This document shows, in pieces, positions 11,483-23,329 of a stretch of 64,000 bases of DNA (positions are counted from its first letter, which is position 1; each line of letters begins with the position of its first letter). The stretch spans positions 365,628,067 through 365,692,066 of the forward strand of contig OY728157.1 of assembly GCA_963277665.1 (NCBI GenBank), given 5' to 3'. Position numbers and translations under genes: made by a program. The notes beneath the pieces were generated by a model that saw only the letters and a program-made list of their open reading frames with translations, made no database searches and was not told where the DNA came from. This DNA is from Viscum album (Eukaryota; Streptophyta; Magnoliopsida; Santalales; Viscaceae).

Positions 11483-14400
11483 TGTCACGACCCATCCTCG
11501 GGGCCCGTGCCGTGACTACCCCAAGCCCGCCTTCCATAGGCCAGGGGATGGGGACTAGCACCATGGCGTAAATCCCCACAAAAGGGAAGGCATTTCCTTT
11601 GAAAAAGTAAACAAGCACCACAGAGTAAGCAAGCGGAAAAGTAAACACTAAGTAAAAACTGTTAAAGCTGTGCTGAAAGTAAAAGGGGCCGGAAATACAA
11701 GCCCAACAGTAAAGTACAACTGAAAAGAAAAACAGCAACTGAAAGGGAAAACTACAGCGTCGAGCCATCCTCTGGGATTCCCACCTGAAGGGTGGGTATA
11801 GATAGCCTCCACTGCTCCTCGGGTCCACCTGACCGCTCTTAGTACGTCCCGCCCAGTGGTCCACCTCCAGGTACCATCCTGCTCCGCACGCCTCCACCAC
11901 TATCATCGTTGTCCGTCGTCGGCAACCAACACAACGTAGTGCGGGCAAAGCCCGTGCATTGGTGAGTATAAGCTACTCAGTAGGGACCCCGAGACACCCG
12001 AAGGTCTCCCGAAATTCACAAAGGATAATCCACAAAGGAAAGTTACAATCACGAAGTAACATCTGGCACGGCTTAGGTATATGCCCATACATATACCTAA
12101 GTTATCAATTCCCGTTCGGCTCCAACATCCGAGCCCAAGCACAACCCAATCCACACGGGAAAGAAAAACGTATACCCACAAAGGATAGCTCAAGAAAATC
12201 CACAAAGGAGAGTAAACAGTAAATCCACACAGGATAGCTCATCACAATCCACAAAGGAGAGTAAACAGTAAATTCACACAGCATAGCTCAACACAATCCA
12301 CAAAGGAGAGTAACACAAGATTCAGCACACACAGGTATACTTCTTCGGATGACGATAAAGATGATCACTGATCCATCTAAGTCATCGGACCCACGAAGGA
12401 TCGATAGGTAACTAACCCCCGCAATGACCCACACAGGATCGGGCCCACACCGGACCTGTAGGCGCTGGCTCACACAGAACTGCTGAGCGCGGACCCACAC
12501 AAGATCGGACCCACACAGGATCAGGCCCACACAGGACCGGGCCCACACATGACCTGTAGCACTGATCCACGGAGGATCGCTGAGTGCAATAGTCGTCGCA
12601 GTCCACTGAGGATCTCTGCACAGTCGTCGCCGCAGTCCACTGAGGATCTCTGCACGGTCGTCGCTATCGAGGAAGCAGTCGCAGCCAGCTCTAGGGTTCC
12701 CGCACACAGCAAGCTCATTCGGAAGGGTCCGCTCCACGAGCCGAGAGGCTAATACATCAACTGACACAAAGTCCGAAGTTGATGTATCCAAAAGTTCCGT
12801 ATCGTCAACAGGAACTCAGTGTCGCAGACGACGCGTCAATCGGACGCCCGGTCTGAGAGTTATTGGCTTTTTCGTCCCAGGGGCCCGGTTGGTTTTTAAG
12901 GAAAAATCAACCCGACCATACTCCACCTGCGTCCAAACCTCGGGAAAATTATGCCAAAAGATCCGTCTCACTTAAAGGAATTCAACGAAGCTGACGGCAC
13001 ATCAATCGGACGTCCGTGGCTCGAGATATGAGCGTTTCCGCTCCGAGGGCCCGGTGGGATTCGTGTACGAACCAACCCGGACAAACACAAAGTATTCTGA
13101 AACCTTGAATGTGATATACTGAAACGACTGTCTCGATCCAAGGATCGCGTTTCCGCTGACGGCGAGTCGTTTGGAGGCCCGTAGCTCAAGTTACGGGCGT
13201 TTGAGCGAAAATGTCCGAAGACGGGGGGTATGGGCCCGGGCCGACCCGGTCCGGTCCGTCCTGGGCGCGGGGCGCCGCCCCCGCGTCCTGGTGGTGCCGC
13301 GGCCCCCCGCGTGGGGCCGCGCTGTGTCATGGACGCAACTTCAGCCGCATTCGAGGGCACCGGACCCGCGCGGCCGCGGGTCCGCAGGTGCCGCCGCCGC
13401 CGCCGCTTCAGCGGGGGCGGCCTGTCCGGCGGTGCGCCGGGGCGCCGCCGCTCCCGGCTGCCGGCGCCGCCGCGCCGGCGACCCGCACCGCCGGCGAGTT
13501 CCGCGGGCTAGCGGGATCGCTCCGGTGGTCCGATTCACTTCCCGTCTGCGCCATTGCTCCTCCCGGGACTCGTTCTTCACTGCGGGATCGTCAATCATCC
13601 GTTGCGGCACGTTCCCTCGTCGCCCGCCAAATCCGCACAAAAAAAAGTACGGCGGAGGGTCATTGGTCCGTGTTCGTTTGGCCCGCACCCTCCGCGTTAG
13701 AGATAAACAACCAGGAGAATTTTATTCAACACATGAACCGACAATTTTAATAAAATAAAATTGTTCATTTTGAAACCGGTTCTCTAATTTTTAAAGAACG
13801 TTCACGGGAATATAAAGAGGGGTATTCCAAATCATAAAAATCCCTACCTCGATGGTCGTCGCGCGCGGGCATTTTTCGCGGAAAAGCTCATCGCGGAAGA
13901 GGGGGGTCTTCGCGTCGTCGCGGGAAGGCGTTGTGTCATCGCGGGATCCGGCGTTGAGTCGGTGAGCTCAACGGACCAAGAACAACAGATTTAAAATTAT
14001 AAATAACTAAATATGTGTTTCGTTTAAAAAAAACCTTTAGAGGAAACCCGAAATCACTCACCTTAAATGGTTGGTGATCGGAGATCGGAGTGGGGAAGAA
14101 CGTCTCGGATGGAAGCGTCGTCGATTTCCGGGTTCGGCGTTATTCGCGTTCTTCGCAAGGGAGAAGAAGATACAAGGGTCCTCTCAAATCTTCTCAACGC
14201 GCAAATAACCAGAGGTCGAGCGTTGGCCTTATTTTATTATTACGCCAACGAATTTGAAAACTGGTTAAGAAATGACTAATCAATTCGTTGAATTAATTCA
14301 ACGAAAGAAACATCCCATTTAATTCACGAAATAAACTGCCCAATTAAATGGTCTGTTATGATTTTAAGAAACGCATCAGTTGACTTTCATAAAGACGGAT

Positions 14401-14902
14401 TTTCGCGGGTGCGTTTCTTAGCGGAAAGAAACGGTGGGGCTCGTGCGGGCCCCACCTCACAAATATCCTACCAAGGGGGTAGGATATTTCTAGATAGCAT
14501 CCTATCCGGTTTAACTCTGTTCACGACGTCAACAAGTGGATTCAAGTGGCTTCCAAGTGGCTTAAGTGAAATAAAATAAAGTTGTCGCAAAATTATTTTA
14601 TTTCTTTACTTTAAGCCCAAAAATTAAAAACCACACCCGAGCAAACGCAACTCCAGAAGAGGCGTTTCTAAGCGAATACCGGTGCTACGATTTCATTAGT
14701 GCCCTCAGAATTCGATTCTGGGCACCGGTTCAAAAGTTAGAAAAACCCGCTCGTCCGTTCACTGAACGTACCCGAGCCAAAGTTCGAAAAATGATTCCGG
14801 GCACACCGGGCCTCAGAATCAGGTGCCGTCAGAAACTGCGCTCTTGTAAAATTCCAAAGAAAATTAAGAAAAAAATTTCCTTGAAATTTACGGGTCTTTA
14901 CA
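11483..14902 (-). repeat. Element A 3' LTR
   Basis: The LTR is 3420 bp. On the minus strand it starts TGTAAAGACCCG at 14902 and ends TCGTGACA at 11483. It contains a CpG-rich core (about 13170-13530), tandem repeats (12170-12310, 12419-12550, 12593-12664) and a strong splice-donor-like AAG|GTGAGTG with exon end at 14062. Open frames that cross it on both strands are by-products of high GC content. Confidence 0.93.
12192..12310. repeat. About 50-bp tandem repeat in A 3' LTR
   Basis: The unit contains aatccacaaaggagagtaa and catagctca and occurs nearly three times. The other LTR holds a matching array at about 20412-20556. Adjacent short arrays repeat cacacaggatcgg (12419-12550) and a 33-bp unit containing agtccactgaggatctctgc (two copies at 12593-12664). 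Confidence 0.75.
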
Positions 14903-14916
14903 TTACTCCCACCTCA
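14903..14916 (-). promoter_or_regulatory. Element A polypurine tract
   Basis: TGAGGTGGGAGTAA on the minus strand directly abuts the 3' LTR, where plus-strand DNA synthesis is primed. It is purine-rich but interrupted by T residues. It lies about 35 bp past the end of the pol frame. Confidence 0.6.
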
Positions 14917-14949
14917 GGACTTTACGTCCCCGTAAAGATACATCAAAAA

Positions 14950-16439
14950 CTAGGGAAACAAATGTGGGTACTGAGCACGCATCTGAGCCTCCCGCTCCCA
15001 AGTGCTCTCCTGGAGGTTCCCGTGTTGTCATATAATGCGCACAAGAGGAATCGATCGCCCACGTAGGACTCGCTCCTGTCAATCCTCTATCTCCACTGGG
15101 ACCTCCGCAAAAGTCGCCCCATCATCCACGTCTAGCTCCCCATAGTCAATGATGTGCGTCGGGGCATGCACGTATCTCCTCAGCTGGGATACGTGGAATA
15201 CGTCGTGCACCCGGTGCAACTGAGGTGGTAGAGCCAGGTGATAAGCCACCTCGCCAATCCTGCTGAGGACCTGGAAAGGCCCGATGAAGCGTGGAGACAA
15301 CTTTCCGCCTCAGCCAAATCTCTGCAAACCTCGTCGAGGTGAGACACGCAAGAAGACGTGGTCACTATCCTCGAACTCTAGTGGCCTCCGCCTCCTGTCA
15401 GCATATGACTTCTACCGGCTCTGTGCTGTCCTCATCCGCTCCTGGATGACCTGGACCATCTCTATAGTGGCACGAACCATCTCAGTTCCCACAAGTGTTG
15501 ACTCCCCAGGGTCTATCCAGCACAAAGGAGATCTGTAAGGCCTGCCGTACAACGCCTCATAGGGTGCCATCCCGATGGTGGAGTGGTAGATGTTGTTGTA
15601 CGCGAACTCCACCAAGGGTAGGTGGTCCTCCCAGCTGCGACCAAAGTCAAGGACACATGCACGGAGCATGTCCTAGAGAGTCTGAATAGTCCTCTTCGTC
15701 TGACCATCCGTCTGAGGGTGAAAGGCGGTGCTCAGACCTAGCCGCGTCCCGAACGCCTCCTGCAACCCCTTCCAAAGCCGGGAAGTAAAGAGAGCGTCCC
15801 GATCGGAGATGATAGTCGATGGCACACCGTGAAGCCGTACAATCTCCTGAATGTAGAGACGCCCCAACCTCTCCACCGAGCCCTGCTCTCGAATGGGTAA
15901 GAAGTGTGCCGACTTGGTGAGTCGGTCAACAATCACCCAAATAGAGTCATGACCTCTGGAAGTGCGTGGAAGTCCAGTCACTATGTCCATAGATATGACA
16001 TCCCACTTCCACTCTGGGACCTCCAAGGGTTGTACCAATCCTTCTGGTACCTGGTTCTCTGCCTTCACCTGCTGGCAGGTGAGGCACCGTGAAACGAACT
16101 CTGCCATAGCCCTCCTCATGCCCGGACACCAGTGCTGACGTCTGAGATCCTGGTACATCTTCGCCACTCCAGGATGTACCGCCAAAGGAGAAGTGTGGAA
16201 CTCTCTCAGCACCTCCTCTCGTAAAGCGACTGGTACCAAGGTACGTCCTCTGAAAAGGACACCGTGCTCTGCTCCAAGGGAGTAACCATCAGGTGCTTGT
16301 CCCGAGGATATCTGTGCACGCTGTGTCTCACAGTCAGCGTCCCCATGCTGTGCCTCTCTGACCCGCTGTAGAAGTGGAGGAGAGACTCTGAGAGACTGAA
16401 GGAAGGTTGCTCCGTCTCTATCCACAAGGATATCTGCAA
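14950..16439 (-). pseudogene. Element A integrase with C-terminal chromodomain
   Basis: This encodes the enzyme that inserts the cDNA, with a chromodomain that would steer it to modified histones. The best open block, 15673-16425, has an HHCC zinc region (His77, His84, Cys114, Cys117) and catalytic Asp147 and Asp208. The expected Glu is Lys at residue 244, 36 residues after Asp208, and a TAG follows six codons later. The frame then continues through 15412-15669 and 15079-15300 (containing VHDVFHV) to a chromodomain ending PHLF before the stop at 14950. In-frame stops occur near 15671, 15410, 15305, 15077 and 15030. A frame change near 16440 separates it from RNase H. Confidence 0.92.
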
Positions 16440-17183
16440 GGCGTCTAGCTGCTCTGTCGCCTCCTCAAGTAGCTGGATGCCCGTCCTCCTACTGAGGGCA
16501 TCGGCTACCACATTCCCCTTCCTAGGAGTATAGACTATCTCAAAGTCATAGTCCTGGAGGAACTCGAGCCATCGCCGTTGTCTCAGGTTCAGGTCCTTCT
16601 GAGAGAAGATGTACCTGAGACTCTGGTGGTCAGAAAAGACTATGAAGCGCTCGCCCATCAGATAGTGCCACCATGTCTTCAGGGCGAAGACCACTGCTGC
16701 CAACTCCAAGTCATGGGTAGCGTAGTTATGCTAATGCGGCCTCAACTGACGTGATCCGTAGGCAATCACGGCCCGCTCCTGCATCAGGACACACCCGAGT
16801 CCGGTCCCTGATGCATCGCAGTAGACTACGTATCCAACTCTCTCCTCAGGTAACCTCGAGATAGGTGCGCTGGTCAACCTCTGCCTCAGCTCCTGTAAGC
16901 TCTGCTGACATCTGTCTGACCACACGAAGGTTTTCCGCTTCTTCGTCAACGCTGAGAGTGGGGCCGAAACTCTGGAAAAGTCCGGCACAAATCTCCGATA
17001 GTATCCCGCTAGGCCCAAGAAACTCCGCACCTCTGTCACGCTCTTGGGTGGCTCCAAAGCTAGCACTGCCTCGATCTTCGCGGGATGCACCGCAACTCCC
17101 ACCTCAGAAATGACGTGCCCCAAGAAGTGGACCTCACGTAACCAGAACTGACACTTCGAGAGCTTTCCATAAAGCTGGTTCTC
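16440..17183 (-). pseudogene. Element A RNase H
   Basis: RNase H removes the RNA strand of the replication intermediate. Two blocks are visible: 16731-17123, with [18 protein letters not shown] carrying the first catalytic Asp, and 16440-16709, with VYTPRKGNVVADALSRR. A TAG at about 16732 separates them where related elements have Glu. A TGA near 17183, a likely CGA-to-TGA change, separates this domain from the RT. The frame is the same as for gag and RT. Confidence 0.92.
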
Positions 17184-17756
17184 TCAGAGTGTGTCTAGTA
17201 TAACACGCAAGTGGTAGGCGTGCCCCTCCTCCATGGTCGAGTACACCAAGATGTCGTCGATGAAGACTACGACAAATCGATCGAGGTATGGCTGGAAGAT
17301 CCTGTTCATGAGGCTCATTAACACTACCGGAGCATTGGTCACGCCGAAAGGCATAACCAAGAACTCATAGTGTCCATACCGACACCTGAAGGCCGTCTTC
17401 TGCACGACCTCGTCTCGAACTCTGAGCTGATGATAGCCCGACATGAGGTCTATCTTCGAGAACCACCGTGCTCCCTTGAGCTGATCGAAGAGGTCATCAA
17501 TCTTTGGTAGCATATAATTGTTCCTCACTGTCACCTGGTTCAGGCAACGATAATCGACACACAGTGGAAAGCTCCCGTCCGCCTTCTTGGCAAACAATAT
17601 CGGGGAAGCCCAGGGTGAAATACTGGGTCGGATGAACCCCTTGCCCTGCAAGTCCTCCAACTGTACCCGCAACTCTCGAAGCTCAGCGGGGGCCATCCGA
17701 TATGCTGGAGTGGATATCGGGGTTGTCCCGGGGTACAGGTCAATATAAAAGTCTAC
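17184..17756 (-). pseudogene. Element A reverse transcriptase
   Basis: The open block 17184-17696 (170 residues) contains the RT core: [10 protein letters not shown] (residues 44-53), [10 protein letters not shown] with the first catalytic Asp at 83, the MPFGVTNAP segment, and the FIDD active-site box at residues 145-148, a normal Ty3/gypsy variant. The block is cut off upstream by a TAG near 17757 and downstream by a TGA near 17183, so no complete RT can be made although the visible active-site residues are intact. Confidence 0.94.
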
Positions 17757-18641
17757 CTATCTGCGAGGAGGTAGTCCTGGAACGTCGTCGGGAAAGACGT
17801 CCGCGTACTGATCCACCACTGCAGGAAAACTGGGACTCCGCACATCTACTGCTCCTAGGATGAGGCTAGCCAACTGATGAGTGATGGGCTGACCTCTCCT
17901 CTGTGTGAGTCCATCCTGTGCTGCTAAGGCTCCCTTCTCGCCGGTGAAGGTGAACATGCTCCCGTCGGTGCACACACATCGCACCTTGCACCTAAAGCAG
18001 TCAATATGAGCATGAACCGTAGATAAACAATCCATGCCCAAGATGACGTCGTAAGGCCTCGACGCCTCTACAAGAAGATCCTAGCCGAATCTCTCGCCTC
18101 CTAGAGTAAGCTCACACTGCCGGAACCAGTGCGTAATCGTCGAGTCTGCTCCCGTAGGAGTCTCTAGCCGTAAGGATCGAGCCAACGGTTCTGTCGGAAT
18201 CTCCGAGCTCCGAACAAGGGCAGTGGCTATGAAATAGTGACTCGCTCCTATGTCTATCAGAACTGCAACAACGGTGTAATAGACACAGATCGTACCTCGA
18301 ATCATCTCTGGAGCACCGTGGTCGTAGGCCTCTGCTGCCTGGAGCTGCGCCTGTCTCTGCCTGCCAGCTCCATGTGGTCTGGGCGGGCCTCCTGGTGGTG
18401 GTGGTGGAAGAGCCTCAAAGCGTCGCCCACCACCTGCTGCTCGGTCAGCTCCTCTGCCTCGTCCGCCTCCTCCCTGCACACCGCCACGGTCGACCCTCTG
18501 CCTCTGCCTGGGTGGCCCCTCCACCGTCTGCTGCCCCTCGGTACAGCGGGTCGGGCAGTCACGAGCCATGTGGCCCTGGCCGCCGCACTCGTAGCACTGC
18601 CTGCCTCTCGGATGGCTGGGTCCGCGCTGTGTGCCCTGCAC
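17757..18641 (-). pseudogene. Element A gag zinc knuckle and aspartic protease
   Basis: The block 18081-18641 starts with a nucleocapsid CX2CX4HX4C knuckle (Cys16, Cys19, His24, Cys29), then a Gly/Pro/Arg-rich linker. The protease motif follows at residue 130, but it reads DIGAS where retroelement proteases have D-S/T-G, so the residue after the catalytic Asp is changed. The block 17757-18041 continues with GMDCL, equivalent to GMDWL in relatives. A TAG near 18080 separates the two. Confidence 0.88.
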
Positions 18642-18737
18642 CGCTGAGATAGTGTCCCGAGGTCATCTGCTGGAAGGCCTGGTCTTCCTGGAACCCTGAG
18701 TCATCCGTCGGTTAACTGCTGCCGAAGACTCCGCTAT

Positions 18738-19443
18738 CTACCGCCCTGCGGTAGGTCTCGCTGTGGACTCAGCCAGGAAGCTCTCGATCAGGAGGGCTCG
18801 CTCTAGCACTCCTTCCTGGGTCGGGATGCTGAGGGAGATCAGTGATGACCTGATCTCGTGTCTCAATCCCTGCTCGAAGGTCCGGGCCCGGAAGAAGGGG
18901 TCCCGTACCATGTCTGTCGAGTAGCGAGAACGGTCAGTGAACCTTTCCGCGTACTGAGCGACCGTCAAGCTGCCCTGCCGCAGCTGAAGAAGCTCCTGAA
19001 TGCGCACCGCACAGAGGGTGGATAGGACGAACTCTGAGCGGAAGAGTCTCTCGAAGTCCGTCCAGATGAGGGAGGCCTCATCGTGTTCCTGGAGCATCAG
19101 GCTCCACCATCGCCCTGCTGCTGCGTGTAGTAGGCTCGCCGCGAGGATCACCATGAGGTCTGCTGGCGTCCTCACTAGCCTGAAAACTCGGAAGACCGCC
19201 TCCAGACAGTCCTCGGCTGCCTGGGAGTCCGACTCCCCACGGAACCTGGGTGGTCGCTGACGCTGGAACTCGTGCAGAGCTCCGAGGCGTCGTGCATCGT
19301 CAGCTGCCAGTGCAGGAAGCATCGGGGGATCGGCGGGTAAAGGTACCACCGGTGCCTCTGCTGTCAACGAGCCCTGTACTGAGGCCTCATCGTTCGGAGG
19401 GCTGTCGTCGCGCTCTACTCTAGGAACCCTAGATGGCTGCTTT
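18738..19443 (-). pseudogene. Element A gag (capsid region)
   Basis: This is a retrotransposon Gag capsid domain, the structural shell protein. Recognisable features are RPPRFRGESD, GRWWSLM, LRQGSLTVAQYAERF and FEQGLRHEIR, in the order typical of plant Ty3/gypsy Gag. The frame is open from about 19446 down to a stop at 18738. No ATG fits the domain's start, so the true initiation codon is probably lost or lies before a stop near 19447. It shares a frame with protease, RT and RNase H. Confidence 0.9.
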
Positions 19444-19714
19444 CATCATGCCATCATGATAAGGAAACAAGAATGCCATGGTCAGAACAGTATACCTGGT
19501 GATCTGACACAAGTAATCACAGAGAAAACTTGAAACACACATGCAATCAATGTTTTCGTGCATTAAGCCGGAAATCAGAAGTCAGGGTCCTGGTGTATGG
19601 ATACGTCGGCCTCTGCACCAACAATGGACTCCCTGGACTGATAACCACACTCAATACGCTAAACACTATTTCTCCACATAGAAGAAAGATCAAAGTCTAC
19701 GGTAGAACCGACCA

Positions 19715-19726
19715 CCTCTGATACCA
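19715..19726 (-). promoter_or_regulatory. Element A primer-binding site (tRNA-iMet type)
   Basis: TGGTATCAGAGG on the minus strand lies three bases from the 5' LTR boundary at 19730. The first 11 bases match the common plant primer site for initiator-Met tRNA. This fixes the element's orientation. Confidence 0.93.
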
Positions 19727-20840
19727 ATTTGTCATGACTCGTCCTCGGGACCCGTGCCGTGACTACCCCAATCCCGCCTTCCATAGGCCAGGGGCTGGTG
19801 ACTAGCACCAAGGAATAAATCCCAACAAAAGGGAAGGAATTGTCTTTGAAAAAGTAAACAAGTACCACAGAGTAAGAAAGAGGAAAAGTAAACACTAAGT
19901 AAAAACTATACAAGCTGTGCTGAAAGTAAAAGGGGCCGGAAATACAAGCCCAACAGTAAAGTACAACTGAAAGGAAAAACAGCAACTGAAAGGGAAAACT
20001 GCAGCGTCGAGCCATCCTCTGGGAGTCCCAGCTGAAGGGTGGGTACAGTTAGCCTCCACTGCTCCTCGGGCCCACCTGACCACTCCGAGTACGTCCCGTC
20101 CAGTGGTCCACCTCCAAGTACCATCCTGCTCCGCACGCCTCCACCACTATCAGCACTGTCCGTCGTCTGCAACCAACACAACGTAGTGCGGGAAAAGCCC
20201 GTGCAGGGGTGAGTATAAGCTACTCAGTAGGGACCCCGAGACCCCCGAAGGTCTCCCGAAATCCACAAAGAGTAATCCACAAAGGAAAGGTAGAATCAAG
20301 AAGTAACATCTGGTACGGCTTAGGTATATTCCCATACATATACCTAAGTCATCAATTCCCGTTCGGCTCCAACATCCGAGCCCAAGCACAACCCAGTCCA
20401 CACGGGAATGCAAAACGTATAACCAGACAGGATAGCTCAACACAATCCACAAAGGAGAGTAAACAGTAAATCCACACAGGATAGCTCATCAAAATCCACA
20501 AAGAAGAGTAAACAGTAAATCCACACAGGATAGCTCAACACAATCCACAAAGGAGAGTAACACAAGATTTAGCTCACACAGGTATACTTCTTCGAATGAC
20601 GATAAAGATGATCACTGATCAATCTAAGTCGTCGGACCCGCGAAGGATCGATAGGTAACTAACCCCCGCAATGACCCACACAGGATCGGGCCCACACAAG
20701 ACCTGTAGGCGCTGGCTCAGACAGAACCGCTGAGCGCGGACCCACACAGGATCGGACCCACACAGGATCGGGCCCACACAGGACCGGGCCCACATAGGAC
20801 CTGTAGCACTGATCCACGGAGGATCGCTGAGTGCAGTAGT

Positions 20841-20980
20841 CGTCGCAGTCCACTGAGGATCTCTGCACAGTCGTCGCCGCAGTCCACTGACGATCTCTGC
20901 ACGGTCGTCGTCGGATTCCACGGAGGATCTCTGCACCGTCGTCGCCGCAGTCCACTGAGGATCTCTGCACGGTCGTCGCT
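20841..20980. repeat. 33-bp tandem repeat, four copies, in A 5' LTR
   Basis: The unit contains ccactgaggatctctgcac followed by a gtcgtcgc segment. One copy carries several substitutions. The 3' LTR has only two units, so the array changed length after insertion. Confidence 0.8.
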
Positions 20981-22548
20981 GTCGAGGAAGCAGTCGCAGC
21001 CAGCTCTAGGGTTCCCGCACACAGCAAGCTCGTTCGGGAGGGTCCGCTCCACGAGCCGAGAGGCTGATACATCAAATGAAACAAATTCTGAAGATGATGT
21101 ATCCAAAAGTTCCGTATTGTCAACAGGAACTCAGTGTCGCAGACGGCGCGTCAATCGGATGCCCGGTCTGAGAGTTGTTGGCTTTTTCGTCCAAGGGGTC
21201 CGGTTGGTTTTTAAGGAAAAACCAACCCAACCGTACTCCACCTGTGTCCAAAGCTCGGGCGGAGTATGCAAAAAGATCTGTCTCACTTAGAGGAATTCAA
21301 CGAAGCTGACGACACATCAATCGGGCATCCGTGGCTCGAGATATGAGTGTTTCCGCTCCGAGGGCCCAGTTGGTTTCGTGTACGAACCAACCCGGCCAAA
21401 CTCAAAGTATTCCGGAACCTTGAGTTCAATATACCGAAACGACCGCCTCGATCCAAGGATCGCGTTGCCGCTGACGGCGAGTCATTTGGAGGCCCGTAGC
21501 TCATGTTATGGGTGTTTGAGAGAAAACGTCCGAAGACTGGGGGTACGGGCCCGGGCCGACCCGGGCCGACCGCCCCGAGAGTCGGCCGCACCGGTCCGGC
21601 CAGGGCGCGGCCCGGCCTGTCGGACCGGCCTGGCCCGGTTCGGCCGAGCGGCCGAACGGCCGAGTCGTGCGGGGCGCCGCCCCCGCGGCCTGGTGGCACC
21701 GCCCCCGCGGCCTGGTGGTGTAGCGGCCCCCCACGTGGGGTCGCGCTGTGTCATGGACACCGCTTCATCCACGTCCGAGGGCACCGGACCCGCGCGGCCG
21801 CAGGTCCCGGGTGCCGCCGCCGCCGTGCCTTCAGTCGCGGCGGCCTGTCCGGCGGCGCGCCGGGGCGCCGCAGCTCCCGGCTGCCAGCGCTGCCGGCGAG
21901 TTCCGCGGGCCACCGGGATCGCTCTGGTGGTCCGATTCTCTTCTCGTCTACGCCATTGCTCCTCCCGGGACTCGTTCTTCACTGCGGGATCGTAAATCAT
22001 CCGTTGCGGCACGTTCCGTCGTCGCCCGCAAAATCTGCACAAAAAGAAGAACGGTGGAGGGTCGTCGGGCCGTGTTCGTTTTGCCCTCACCCTCCGTGTT
22101 AGAGATAAACAACCGGGAGAATATTGTTCAACACATGAACCGAAAATTTTAATAAAATAAAATTGTTCATTTTGAAATTGGTTCTCTAATTTTTAAAGAA
22201 CGTTCACGGGAATATAAAGAGGGGTATTCCAAATCATAAAAATCCCTACCTCGATGGTCGTCGCGCACGGGCGTTCTTCGCGGAAAAGCTCTTCGCGGAA
22301 GAGGGGGATCGTCGCGTCGTCGCGGGAAGGCGTCGCGTCGTCACGGGATCCGGCGTTGAGTCGGCGAGCTCAATGGACCAAGAACAACAAATTTAAAATT
22401 ATAAATAATTAAATCTGTGTTTCGTTTAAAACAAAAAAAAAACCTTTAGAGGAAACCCGAAATCACTCACCTTAAATGGTTGGTGATCAAAGATCGGAGC
22501 GGGGAAGAACGTCTCGGACCGAAGCGTCGTCGATTTCCGGGTTCGGTG

Positions 22549-22552
22549 TTCT

Positions 22553-22583
<31 letters not shown>
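22549..22583. repeat. 9-bp tandem repeat ttcttcgcg in A 5' LTR
   Basis: There are nearly four consecutive copies. The 3' LTR has one copy at the equivalent place, consistent with replication slippage after insertion. Confidence 0.85.
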
Positions 22584-23329
22584 AAGGGAGAAGAAGATAA
22601 AAGGGTCCTCTCAAATCTTCTCAACGCGAAAATAACCAGAGGTCGAGCGTTGGCCTTATTTTATTATTACTCCAACGAATTTGAAAACTGGTTAAGAAAC
22701 GACTAATCAATTTGTTGAATTAATTCAACGAAAGAAACATCCCATTTAATTCATGAAATAAACCGCCCAATTAAATGGTCTATTAAGATTTTAAGAAACG
22801 CGTCAGTTGACTTTCATAAAGACGGGTTTTCGCGGGTGCGTTTCTTAGCGGAAAGAAACGGTGGGGCTCGTGCGGGCCCCACCTCACAAATATCCTACCA
22901 AGGGTGTAGGATATTTCTGGATAGCATCCTATCCGGTTTAACTCAGTTCAAGACGTCAACAAGTGGCTTCAAGTGGCATCCAAGTGGCATAAGTGAAATA
23001 AAATAAAGTTGTCGCAAAATTATTTTATTTCTTAACTTTAAGCCCGAAAATTGAAAACCACACTCGATCAAACGCAACTCCGGAAGAGGCGTTTCTAAGC
23101 GAATACCCGTGCTGCGATTTCATCGGTGCCCTCAGAATTCGATTCCGGACACCGGTTCAAAAGTTAGAAAAACCCGCTCGTCCGTTCACTGAACGTACCC
23201 GAGCCAAACTTCGAAAAATGATTCCGGGCACACCGGGCCTCGGAATCAGGTGCCGTCAGAAACTGCGCTCTTGTAAAATTCCAAAGAAAATTAATAAAAA
23301 AATTTCTTTGAAATTTACGGGTCTTTACA

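Larger units (their letters stand above)
11483..23329 (-). mobile_element. Element A: full-length, inactive Ty3/gypsy chromovirus
   Basis: This GC-rich, 11.8-kb minus-strand element has the target duplication ttgca (11478-11482 and 23330-23334), LTRs that begin TG and end CA on its strand, a primer site complementary to initiator-Met tRNA, and the order gag, protease, RT, RNase H, integrase, chromodomain. That order and the 3.4-3.6 kb LTRs fit the Tekay/Del chromoviruses. It inserted in G's 3' LTR. By hand, roughly 10 of the first 100 LTR positions differ between its two LTRs, against 2-3 in 100 for B and C samples, so it looks older or faster decaying. It is coding-dead through many stops, one frameshift and altered catalytic residues. 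Confidence 0.95.
19730..23329 (-). repeat. Element A 5' LTR
   Basis: The LTR is 3600 bp, TG...CA on the minus strand. It is longer than its partner mainly because of a GC-rich stretch of about 120 bp at 21560-21720, extra copies of the 33-bp unit (four at 20841-20980 against two) and a 9-bp ttcttcgcg array (22549-22583) that occurs once in the other LTR. Its splice-donor-like and promoter surroundings match those of the 3' LTR. Confidence 0.93.

Noticed and set aside
11370..12791. Open frames on the minus strand (192 and 167 codons) and copies at 19659-21123
   Set aside because: They lie in tandem-repeat and U5 regions of A's LTRs, one crosses the insertion boundary, and none has a recognisable domain.
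13171..13758. 195-codon and overlapping frames in GC-rich DNA, and counterparts at 21378-22152
   Set aside because: They overlap each other on both strands in the CpG-rich core of A's LTRs, are repetitive in composition (Arg, Pro, Ala) and are not conserved in length between the two LTRs.
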